Source of the DNA: Chloroflexota bacterium
Lineage (GTDB): Bacteria; Chloroflexota; Limnocylindria; P2-11E
DNA length: 5,399 nucleotides
Reading direction: 5' to 3'
NCBI GenBank assembly: GCA_025350745.1
Contig: JANXXG010000303.1
Span: 1-5,399 of the forward strand
Shown: positions 1-5,399 of the stretch, piece by piece
Layout of the letters: every line of letters starts with the position of its first letter
Position numbering within the stretch: position 1 is the stretch's first letter
Notes under the pieces: generated by a model
Told to the model about the DNA's origin: nothing
Databases searched by the model: none
What the model saw: the letters and a program-made list of their open reading frames with translations, nothing else
Made by a program: the position numbers and the translations under genes

Positions 1-2
1 GC

Positions 3-209
3 CGGCTCGCGGCGGAGGAGCACATCGAGGAGGGCGGCACGGGGACATACGTGTACGCGCCCGGCAAGACGGTCGTCACCATCGGCGTCAGCGACCTCAT
101 CGTCGTTGAAACGGACGATGTCCTGCTCATCGCTGCGAAAGATCGGTCCGAAGAGGTCAAGGCGGTCGTCGACCGGCTGACGAGGGAAGAAAAGGAACAT
201 TTGCTCTAG
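3..209 (+). CDS. manC: Mannose-1-phosphate guanylyltransferase, C-terminal fragment (5' end outside window)
   Basis: Only the last 68 residues are visible; the gene enters from the left edge and ends at a TAG. The readable part, with TVVTIGVSDLIVVETDDVLL (fragment residues 23-42) followed by a charged KDRSEEVKAVVDRL helix, matches the conserved C-terminal end of the nucleotidyltransferase domain of mannose-1-phosphate guanylyltransferases. There the I-G-V-x-D-L-I-V-V-x-T-x-D core is typical. In that family the enzyme makes GDP-mannose from mannose-1-phosphate and GTP in the cytoplasm, feeding glycan and cell-surface polysaccharide synthesis. The catalytic N-terminal signature (the GGxGTRL-type loop) lies outside the window, so substrate is inferred. 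Another hexose-1-phosphate nucleotidyltransferase is possible. The protein ends soon after the core, so no phosphomannose isomerase domain is fused at the C-terminus. A strong terminator downstream suggests its transcription unit ends here. Confidence 0.8.
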   Translation, partial: RLAAEEHIEEGGTGTYVYAPGKTVVTIGVSDLIVVETDDVLLIAAKDRSEEVKAVVDRLTREEKEHLL

Positions 210-263
210 TTCCGCACGGTTTGGCGGCCCCGGTTGCCGCCGCTGGTACCGTGGAACGTGGGG
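210..263 (+). other. Intergenic leader with possible stem-loop, upstream of topA
   Basis: This short gap lies between the nucleotidyltransferase stop and the terminator. GGCGGC (223-228) can pair with GCCGCC (236-241) around a 7-base loop. Flanking GTTCC (209-213) can pair with GGAAC (253-257), so an outer stem could enclose the inner one. There is no T-run after it, so it is not itself an intrinsic terminator. No convincing -35/-10 pair is visible; TTGGCG at 221 has only a poor -10 match (TGGTAC at 244) at 17-base spacing. In DNA this GC-rich, such pairing can arise by chance. Confidence 0.25.
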
Positions 264-287
264 AGGCGCCTGGAAGGGCGCCTTTTT
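264..287 (+). terminator. Intrinsic (rho-independent) terminator
   Basis: AGGCGCC (264-270) pairs perfectly with GGCGCCT (277-283) around the 6-base loop TGGAAG. This gives a 7-bp, almost all G/C stem followed by a T-run (283-287, then CTC). This is the classic intrinsic terminator layout on the + strand. It ends 17 bases before the topA ATG and would stop transcription from the upstream nucleotidyltransferase gene. It also makes initiation of topA at the upstream in-frame TTG (221) unlikely, because the hairpin would then lie within coding sequence. If topA is transcribed from a promoter 5' of the hairpin, the element could act as an attenuator; the sequence alone does not decide this. Confidence 0.85.
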
Positions 288-295
288 CTCTGGCC

Positions 296-303
296 GAGGT
301 GAG
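296..303 (+). promoter_or_regulatory. Shine-Dalgarno sequence of topA
   Basis: GAGGTGAG lies directly before the ATG at 305, with five bases between the GAGG core and the start codon. It is complementary to the 3' end of 16S rRNA and decides the start: the ATG at 305 rather than the TTG at 221, which opens the longest possible frame but has no such site. Confidence 0.8.
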
Positions 304-304
304 A

Positions 305-2647
305 ATGGCAGTCGCCAAGCAGGCAAGCAAGCGAGCGCCCAAGGCGCCGTCGAAGACGGCCGCCGCGATCGCTGCTGCCCGGGAAAAGCTTGTTCCGGCG
401 GCCACTGCCGACACCCCGAGCGACATCGTGGCTGCCGAAGAAGAGGTAGCCCCGAAAGCACGGGGTGGGGACCTCGTCATCGTCGAGAGTCCGACGAAAG
501 CGAAGACGCTCGGTCGCATGCTCGGGCCCGGGTTCACGGTCGAGGCCTCGTTCGGTCACATCAGGGACCTTCCGAAGTCCAAGATCGGCATCGATCCCGA
601 GACCTTCGCCCCCGAGTACGTGATCCCGCCCGATTCCGAGAAGCACGCCCGGCTCCTGAAGCGCGAGGCGAAGTCCGCCGACCGGGTCTGGCTCGCGAGC
701 GACCTCGACCGCGAGGGAGAAGCGATCGCGTGGCACGTCGCGCAGATCATCAACGTGCCCGCGTCGAAGCTCCGCCGCGTGACCTTCCACGAGATCACCC
801 CCGACGCGATCGCCGAAGCATTCCGCTCACCGCGGCAGATCGATCAGGATCTGGTGGACGCGCAGACCGCCCGGCGGGTCGTCGACCGGCTGGTCGGTTA
901 CACGATGTCGCCGCTCCTCTGGAAGAAGATCCGGTATGGCCTTTCGGCCGGACGGGTGCAGTCGGTCGCGTTGCGGATCATCGTCGACCGCGAGCGCGAG
1001 ATCCAGAAGTTCAAGCCCGACGAGTACTGGTCGATCGACGCGCTGCTCGCGAATCACGCGGACGAGACGATCAACGCCGAGGTCATCCTCCACAAGGGCC
1101 ACAAGCTCACGATCGGGAACGCGGCCGACGCGGAGAAGCACCGGGCCGCGCTCGCCAGCGCGCTCTACACGGTGGCGAGCCTCGAGAAGCGCGAGTCATC
1201 GCGCAGCGCCGGGGGTCCATACACGACCTCGACGATCCAGCAGGACGCCTCCCGGAAGCTCGGGTACTCCGTGAAGCGGACGATGGTGCTGGCGCAGCAG
1301 CTCTATGAAGGCGTCTCGCTCGGGCCCGATACGCCCATCGGTCTCATCACGTATATGCGAACGGACTCGCTGCACATGGCCGAGAGCGCATTGAAGCAAT
1401 CCAAGGACGTCATCACGAAGGAGTTCGGGGCGGAGTACGCGCTCGAGAAGCCGCGCCACTTCAAGACGCGGAGCAAGGGCGCTCAAGAGGCTCATGAGGC
1501 CATCCGGCCGACCGACCTCTCGCGCACGCCCGACCGGATGAAGCGCTTCCTCAACAAGGACCAGCTGCGCCTCTACACGCTCATTTGGCAGCGGACCCTC
1601 GCCTCCCAGATGGCGCCGGCGAAGTTCGAGAACACGCGTCTCGATGTGAGTGCCGACGGATACACGCTGCGGGCGAACGGCCGGCGCGTCACGTTCGACG
1701 GCTTCCTCCGGGTCTATCAGGAGGGGACCGACGAGCCGGAAAAGGTGGTCGCCCTCCTTCCCGCGGTCGTGGAGGGCGAGGAGCTCAAGCTGCTTGGACT
1801 CGATGCCACCCAGCACTTCACCCAGCCACCGGCGCGGTACAACGAGGCCTCCCTGGTGAAGACGCTGGAAGAGCACGGCATCGGCCGGCCATCCACGTAC
1901 GCGCCGACGATCTCGACGCTCATCGACCGCCACTACGTCCGCAAGGACCAGCGCGCGCTCGTGCCCGAGGATGTCGGCTTCACGGTGGTCGATTTCCTGA
2001 CCGAGCACTTCCCGGACATCGTCGACCTTGGCTTCACCGCCCGGATGGAGCTTGACCTTGACCGGGTCGCGGCCGGCGAGGTCGAGTGGGCTCCTGTCGT
2101 CCGCGAGTTCTTCGTTCCGTTCGAGGCGCTCGTGAAGGAAAAGACCGCGTCGGTGAAGAAATCGGACGTGACCGAGCAGGCCACCGACAAGATCTGCCCG
2201 AAGTGCGGGCGGCCGGTGATCATCAAGCTCGGGCGCTACGGTCGCTTCTATTCCTGCACCGGCTTCGTGAAGGGAAAAAAGGGACAGCCCACACCGCCCG
2301 GCGGCTGCGACTACTCCGCGCCGCTCGAGGGTGAGGAGCAGGGTCCGGAGATCGTCGAAGGCGAGGTCTGCCCGGACTGCGGGAAGCCGCTCGCGAAGAA
2401 GCGCGGCCGGTTCGGGCCGTTCATCGGGTGCACCGGGTACCCCGACTGCAAGTACATCAAGAAGACCCAACAGAAGACCGGCGTCATCTGCCCCGACTGC
2501 GGGAAGGGCGAGCTCGTGCGCCGTCGTGGCCGCGGGAAGTCCATCTTCTACGGCTGCGAGCGCTATCCCGACTGCACCTTCACAGCGCGCGAGCTGCCGG
2601 CGAAAGCGGACGAGCTGCCGGCCGTGCCCGCGGGCGCGGCCGAATAG
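305..2647 (+). CDS. topA: DNA topoisomerase I (type IA), three C-terminal zinc ribbons
   Basis: The 780-residue product is a type IA topoisomerase, which relaxes negatively supercoiled DNA by cutting one strand through a 5'-phosphotyrosine bond. A basic Ala/Lys-rich extension (about residues 1-55) precedes the Toprim domain, which has the catalytic Glu in VIVESPTKAKT (E61) and the Mg2+-binding DLDREGE (D133, D135, E137). The active-site Tyr is Y350 in ITYMRTDS. SAGRVQSVALRIIVDRE (214-230), AHEAIRPTD (396-404) and EHGIGRPSTYAPTI (523-536) are further family signatures. The tail holds three four-cysteine zinc ribbons: C631/C634/C651/C668, C689/C692/C709/C715 and C729/C732/C751/C757. The last two cysteines are 16 residues apart in the first ribbon but only 5 apart in the other two. 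The ATG at 305 is chosen for its strong ribosome binding site and because the terminator lies just upstream. Length fits the family (E. coli TopA is about 865 residues). All catalytic residues are present, so the gene looks intact. The next gene begins one base after the stop. Confidence 0.98.
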   Translation: MAVAKQASKRAPKAPSKTAAAIAAAREKLVPAATADTPSDIVAAEEEVAPKARGGDLVIVESPTKAKTLGRMLGPGFTVEASFGHIRDLPKSKIGIDPETFAPEYVIPPDSEKHARLLKREAKSADRVWLASDLDREGEAIAWHVAQIINVPASKLRRVTFHEITPDAIAEAFRSPRQIDQDLVDAQTARRVVDRLVGYTMSPLLWKKIRYGLSAGRVQSVALRIIVDREREIQKFKPDEYWSIDALLANHADETINAEVILHKGHKLTIGNAADAEKHRAALASALYTVASLEKRESSRSAGGPYTTSTIQQDASRKLGYSVKRTMVLAQQLYEGVSLGPDTPIGLITYMRTDSLHMAESALKQSKDVITKEFGAEYALEKPRHFKTRSKGAQEAHEAIRPTDLSRTPDRMKRFLNKDQLRLYTLIWQRTLASQMAPAKFENTRLDVSADGYTLRANGRRVTFDGFLRVYQEGTDEPEKVVALLPAVVEGEELKLLGLDATQHFTQPPARYNEASLVKTLEEHGIGRPSTYAPTISTLIDRHYVRKDQRALVPEDVGFTVVDFLTEHFPDIVDLGFTARMELDLDRVAAGEVEWAPVVREFFVPFEALVKEKTASVKKSDVTEQATDKICPKCGRPVIIKLGRYGRFYSCTGFVKGKKGQPTPPGGCDYSAPLEGEEQGPEIVEGEVCPDCGKPLAKKRGRFGPFIGCTGYPDCKYIKKTQQKTGVICPDCGKGELVRRRGRGKSIFYGCERYPDCTFTARELPAKADELPAVPAGAAE

Positions 2648-2648
2648 C

Positions 2649-3647
2649 CTGACCCTGCGCGCGACGGCGAGCGCCGCCGACGGTCCCGCGTGGGACGCGC
2701 TGGCCGGAGCGACCGGGCGGACGCACCTCCTTCAATCGGCAGGCTGGGCGACCGTGAAAGCTGCGACCGGATGGGTCCCGCGACGATTCGTGATCCACGA
2801 CGAAGCGCGACAGGCGGGCGTCGCGCAGGTGCTGCTCAAGCGGGCGCCGCTCGGGGTCACATTCGCGTATGCGCCGCGCGGTCCGCTCGTCGAGCCGGCC
2901 GATCTGCCTGCCGCGATGGTCGCCCTCTCCGCGGCATTGACGATGGAGCGATGCGCCGGACTCCTGTGCGACCCGGAGGTCGCGCCCGCACCCGAGCTCG
3001 AGACGGCGCTCGCTCGGGCTGGATCTCATCCGGCCGGCATCTTCGTGCAGCCACGCCGCACGTTGCTCATGGACCTGCGCCTCGAGCCCGATGCCATCCT
3101 GGCGGGCATGCGGAAGAAGACGCGGCAATACATCCATAAGGCCGAGCGGGAAGGCGTCATCACAGAAGACACCCGGGACATCGACCGGTTCCTGGCGGTC
3201 CTCACGAAGGTCGCTGCCCGCGACGAGTTCGCGGTCCACGACCGCGAGTACTTCGAGCGCATCCTTGCCGCGTTCGGCGATGACGCGCACCTCACGATGT
3301 CCCGGGTCGGTGCCGAGGACGACGGCGCGCTGCTGGCCGTCCGTATCGGCGACCGTGCCTGGGAGCTCTACGGCGGGTGGTCGGGAGCGCACGGCGAGTC
3401 CCGGCCGTTCTATCTGCTCAAATGGCGTTCGCTGATGGGAATGCGGCAACGCGGCGTCGTGCGCTACGACATGTGGGGACTCTCTGATCACGAGGGTGAC
3501 GATCTCGCGGGCATCGAGAACTTCAAGCTGGGGTTCGGTGGTGAGGTCGCGACGTGGATCGGCGCGCTCGACCGGCCCGTCGTTGCGCCGTTGTACCCGC
3601 TGTGGCGCTTCGTCGGCCGGCGTCGTCTCGCCGCCTCAGGGCGATGA
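2649..3647 (+). CDS. FemABX-family peptidoglycan bridge aminoacyltransferase, copy 1 (probable CTG start)
   Basis: The 332-residue product belongs to the FemA/B/X (GNAT-fold) family. These cytoplasmic enzymes move an amino acid from aminoacyl-tRNA to the side-chain amine of the third stem-peptide residue, or to a growing bridge on it, usually on lipid II. Family features read in order: HLLQSAGW (26-33), FAYAPRGP (72-79), a Pro-Arg-Arg-Thr-Leu strand then the basic helix MRKKTRQYIHKAEREGV (154-170), ELYGGWS (239-245), YLLKWRSLMGMRQRGVVRYDMWGL (255-278) and NFKLGFGGEVATWIG (291-305). No long Ser-tRNA-synthetase-like coiled-coil arm is visible, so it resembles the shorter Weissella FemX type more than staphylococcal FemA. 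Upstream in this frame there is no ATG, GTG or TTG close to the topA stop. The first in-frame GTG (about 2754) would remove the conserved HLLQS block, so CTG at 2649 (giving M-T-L-R) is the most likely start, with no clear ribosome binding site. This suggests translational coupling to topA. It overlaps the next gene by four bases. The amino acid transferred cannot be told. Confidence 0.88.
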   Translation: MTLRATASAADGPAWDALAGATGRTHLLQSAGWATVKAATGWVPRRFVIHDEARQAGVAQVLLKRAPLGVTFAYAPRGPLVEPADLPAAMVALSAALTMERCAGLLCDPEVAPAPELETALARAGSHPAGIFVQPRRTLLMDLRLEPDAILAGMRKKTRQYIHKAEREGVITEDTRDIDRFLAVLTKVAARDEFAVHDREYFERILAAFGDDAHLTMSRVGAEDDGALLAVRIGDRAWELYGGWSGAHGESRPFYLLKWRSLMGMRQRGVVRYDMWGLSDHEGDDLAGIENFKLGFGGEVATWIGALDRPVVAPLYPLWRFVGRRRLAASGR

Positions 3648-4672
3648 CCGGCGCGCCCGAGGGCTGGGACGACGTTGCGGCACGCGGGCCCGGTGGCCAC
3701 GTCATGCAGTCGAGTGCCTGGGCCGGGATCCGCGAGCGCCAGGGGTGGACCGCCGAGTACCTCCGGCCCGCGGGCGCGCACGCCCTGGTGCTCTGGCGCC
3801 ATCTGCCCGGTGGTCTGCGGTTCGGATATTGCCCCCGCGGGCCGGTCGCCGCGCCGGGCCAGCTGAGGGACGCGCTTCGCGAGCTGGCGGCGCACGCGAA
3901 GTCGACGACCGGTGCGCTCGTGCTCAAGGTCGATCCCGAGCGCACGGCCGAGGACGCTGCCACGCCGCTTCGCGAGGCGGGGTTCCAGCGTGGGCCCGAT
4001 ATCCAGCCGGTGGTCGCGACGCTGCTGCTATCCCTTGCCAGCCCGACCGGGACCGGCACGACGTCCGATGACGAGCTCCTTGCCGCGATGGACAAGGACA
4101 CCCGGTGGAGCATCCGTCAGCCCGAGAAGCGCGGCGTCACGATCTACCAGGGCACGACCGACGAGGACCTCGACGCGTTCTACGACCTGTACGCCGTCAC
4201 TGGCCGGCGGGCAGGGTTCATCACGAGGACCGCGTCCTATTACCGGATGGTGTGGCGGACCTTGATCGAGGCGGGCCTTGCGACGCTCTGGCTTGCCGGA
4301 CACGATGACCGGCCTGTGGCCGGCTCGATGGTCTGGCATTGCGGCGATCGCGAGCTCTACATGTACGGCGCAACGAACGATGCGGGCCGCAAGGTCTACG
4401 CGGCCTACGGGCTCCTCTGGCGCGCGATGAGCGAGGCCCGGCAGCGCGGTGCAGCGACCTTCGACTTCGGAGGCATCCCGTTCGATCCGAGCGATGCCAG
4501 CGATCCGATGCACGGGCCGTATCTGTTCAAGAAAGGGTTCGGCGGGACGGCGACGCGCTGGGTCGGCGCGCACGACAGCGTGCCCCGCCCGTTGGCATAC
4601 CGCGCCTTCCGGATCGCCGAGCCCCTCTACACCCGGGCCCTGCAGCTCGTGAGGCGCGGCGGCGGCTCGTGA
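3644..4672 (+). CDS. FemABX-family peptidoglycan bridge aminoacyltransferase, copy 2
   Basis: The 342-residue product is a second FemABX enzyme, clearly homologous to the preceding gene but well diverged. Matching blocks in the same order are HVMQSSAW (19-26), FGYCPRGP (60-67), DKDTRWSIRQPEKRGVTI (150-167), ELYMYGAT (237-244), AYGLLWRAMSEARQRGAATFDF (254-275) and YLFKKGFGGTATRWVG (294-309). By family it should use aminoacyl-tRNA to extend the peptide bridge on a peptidoglycan precursor at the inner face of the membrane. Start: ATG 3644 shares ATGA with the stop of copy 1 and has only a weak AGGG two bases before it, so coupled translation is likely. The frame opens further upstream (in-frame ATG at 3554), but that stretch is the overlapping end of copy 1 and lacks family motifs. 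The gene overlaps the downstream Mur ligase by GTGA. Low similarity to copy 1 outside the motifs suggests separate roles in bridge building, not redundancy; this is inference. Confidence 0.9.
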   Translation: MTGAPEGWDDVAARGPGGHVMQSSAWAGIRERQGWTAEYLRPAGAHALVLWRHLPGGLRFGYCPRGPVAAPGQLRDALRELAAHAKSTTGALVLKVDPERTAEDAATPLREAGFQRGPDIQPVVATLLLSLASPTGTGTTSDDELLAAMDKDTRWSIRQPEKRGVTIYQGTTDEDLDAFYDLYAVTGRRAGFITRTASYYRMVWRTLIEAGLATLWLAGHDDRPVAGSMVWHCGDRELYMYGATNDAGRKVYAAYGLLWRAMSEARQRGAATFDFGGIPFDPSDASDPMHGPYLFKKGFGGTATRWVGAHDSVPRPLAYRAFRIAEPLYTRALQLVRRGGGS

Positions 4673-5399
4673 AGCTCGGTCCGCTGCTCCAGGCGAGCGG
4701 CATCGGGATACCCGATGGGGCAGCCGGGCTCGATGTGCGGGCGATCACCTACGACTCGCGGAAGGCGAAAGAGGGTTCGCTGTTCGTGGCGATCCCCGGC
4801 TTTCATCGCGACGGCACGGACTTCACGGCCGAGGCGGTCCGGAATGGCGCCGTTGCGATCGTCGCGGAGCGTGCGGTCAGCGCGGGCGTGCCGGTCGCTG
4901 TCGTTCCGGATGTGCGCGCGTCGCTCGCGGATCTTGCGGCCGAGCTCTTCGATCACCCCACCGGGAAGCTCAAGATCGCCGCGGTCACCGGGACCGATGG
5001 CAAGACGACGACCGTTCATCTCGTGTCGGACGTGCTCGAAGCGGCGGGGGAGCGGACCGGGTATGCGACGACCGTCGATTTCAAGCTGGCTGACCACGAG
5101 TGGCAGAACGACACGAGGCAGAGCACCCAGGAGGCGGTCGAGCTCCAGGAGTTCTGTGCCGAGCTGCTGGTGGCGGGAGGCACATGGGGCGTGCTCGAAG
5201 CGACGTCACACGCCCTCGCGCTCCGGAAGATCCGAGGCATCGACATCGACGTCGCCATCTTCACCAACCTCAGCCCCGAGCACCTGGACTTCCACGGCAC
5301 CCTCCAGGAATACCTGGCCGCCAAGGGCATCCTGTTCGAGATGCTTCCGCAGGGCGCCGACAAGGGAGTGCCGAAGACGGCGGTGCTGAACGCCGACGA
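4669..5399 (+). CDS. murE: MurE-type Mur ligase (UDP-MurNAc-tripeptide synthetase), N-terminal part, cut by window end
   Basis: The first 243 residues are visible. MurE uses ATP to join a diamino acid (meso-diaminopimelate, lysine or ornithine depending on the organism) to UDP-MurNAc-L-Ala-D-Glu in the cytoplasm. The N-terminal substrate domain has ITYDSRKAKEGSLFVAIPG (26-44), the MurE/MurF hallmark. The ATPase domain has a P-loop at GTDGKTTT (108-115), LEATSHALALRKIRGID (176-192) with E177 as likely Mg2+ ligand, and TNLSPEHLDFHGT (199-211). K219 in YLAAKGILFE is at the place of the carbamylated lysine. HLDFHGT and SHALAL favour MurE over MurF. Two departures from usual MurE stand out: Asp for Asn in the P-loop (GTNGKT), and DTRQSTQEAVELQ (148-160) where a TTP motif normally sits. 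The specificity motif (DNPR in diaminopimelate enzymes) lies beyond the window. GTG 4669 is the natural start: it overlaps the femX2 stop and gives a normal N-terminus; a GAGG 14 bases upstream is too far for a good ribosome site. A MurE-like paralog is possible. Confidence 0.88.
   Translation, partial: MKLGPLLQASGIGIPDGAAGLDVRAITYDSRKAKEGSLFVAIPGFHRDGTDFTAEAVRNGAVAIVAERAVSAGVPVAVVPDVRASLADLAAELFDHPTGKLKIAAVTGTDGKTTTVHLVSDVLEAAGERTGYATTVDFKLADHEWQNDTRQSTQEAVELQEFCAELLVAGGTWGVLEATSHALALRKIRGIDIDVAIFTNLSPEHLDFHGTLQEYLAAKGILFEMLPQGADKGVPKTAVLNAD

Noticed and set aside
221..249. Possible promoter TTGGCG - 17 bases - TGGTAC upstream of topA
   Set aside because: The -10 element matches the consensus at only two positions; in GC-rich DNA this is not distinguishable from chance.
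221..304. Upstream in-frame TTG that would lengthen TopA by 28 residues
   Set aside because: The stretch contains the intrinsic terminator, has no ribosome binding site before the TTG, and reads as non-family sequence; the ATG at 305 has a strong GAGGTGAG site.
1196..2470. Long open frame of 424 codons on the - strand inside topA
   Set aside because: It is an antisense shadow of topA, expected in GC-rich codon usage. Its translation is Arg/Leu/Val-rich with no recognisable domain, and it lies over conserved topA motifs.
2331..2648. Extension of the femX1 frame back into topA
   Set aside because: The upstream part reads as Arg/Ser-rich out-of-frame translation of the TopA zinc ribbons and has no FemABX similarity.
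2580..3491. Open frame of 303 codons on the - strand across femX1
   Set aside because: It mirrors the codons of femX1, shows no family motif, and the + strand frame has clear FemABX signatures.
4627..5097. Open frame of 156 codons on the - strand over the start of the Mur ligase
   Set aside because: It is antisense to well-conserved MurE motifs and shows no domain of its own.

Overview
The window is GC-rich bacterial chromosomal DNA. It is almost entirely coding, and every supported gene is on the + strand. No mobile element, CRISPR array, tRNA or rRNA is visible. The mix points to a Gram-positive-like or monoderm lineage: a long TopA with three zinc ribbons and a basic Ala/Lys-rich N-terminus, two FemA/B/X-type aminoacyltransferases and a Mur ligase. 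A high-GC member of the Chloroflexota is my best guess, by inference from protein character only. An actinobacterial or related high-GC lineage is not excluded.

Layout: (1) 3-209 is the C-terminal end of a sugar nucleotidyltransferase, most like mannose-1-phosphate guanylyltransferase. (2) 210-304 is a short intergenic region with a strong intrinsic terminator hairpin (264-287) followed at once by a Shine-Dalgarno sequence (296-303). (3) 305-2647 is topA, DNA topoisomerase I. (4) 2649-3647 and 3644-4672 are two tandem, diverged FemABX-family aminoacyltransferases. (5) 4669 to the window end is the first 243 residues of a MurE-type Mur ligase, cut by the window edge.

From topA onward the genes are packed like one transcription unit. 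femX1 follows the topA stop after one base, apparently from a CTG start. femX2 overlaps femX1 through ATGA, and the Mur ligase overlaps femX2 through GTGA. Function also links the last three genes. A MurE-type ligase adds the third amino acid (a diamino acid) to the UDP-MurNAc peptide stem. FemABX enzymes attach amino acids, from aminoacyl-tRNA, to the side-chain amine of that residue to build an interpeptide bridge. Two adjacent, non-identical FemX proteins would suit a bridge made in two steps or from two different residues. This is inference, because the amino acid specificities cannot be read from the sequence.

I do not see a clearly new system. The points most worth a second look are the unusual Mur ligase motifs (GTDGKTTT P-loop, no usual TTP motif), the coupled femX-femX-mur cassette behind topA, the likely CTG start, and the terminator placed directly before the topA ribosome binding site.
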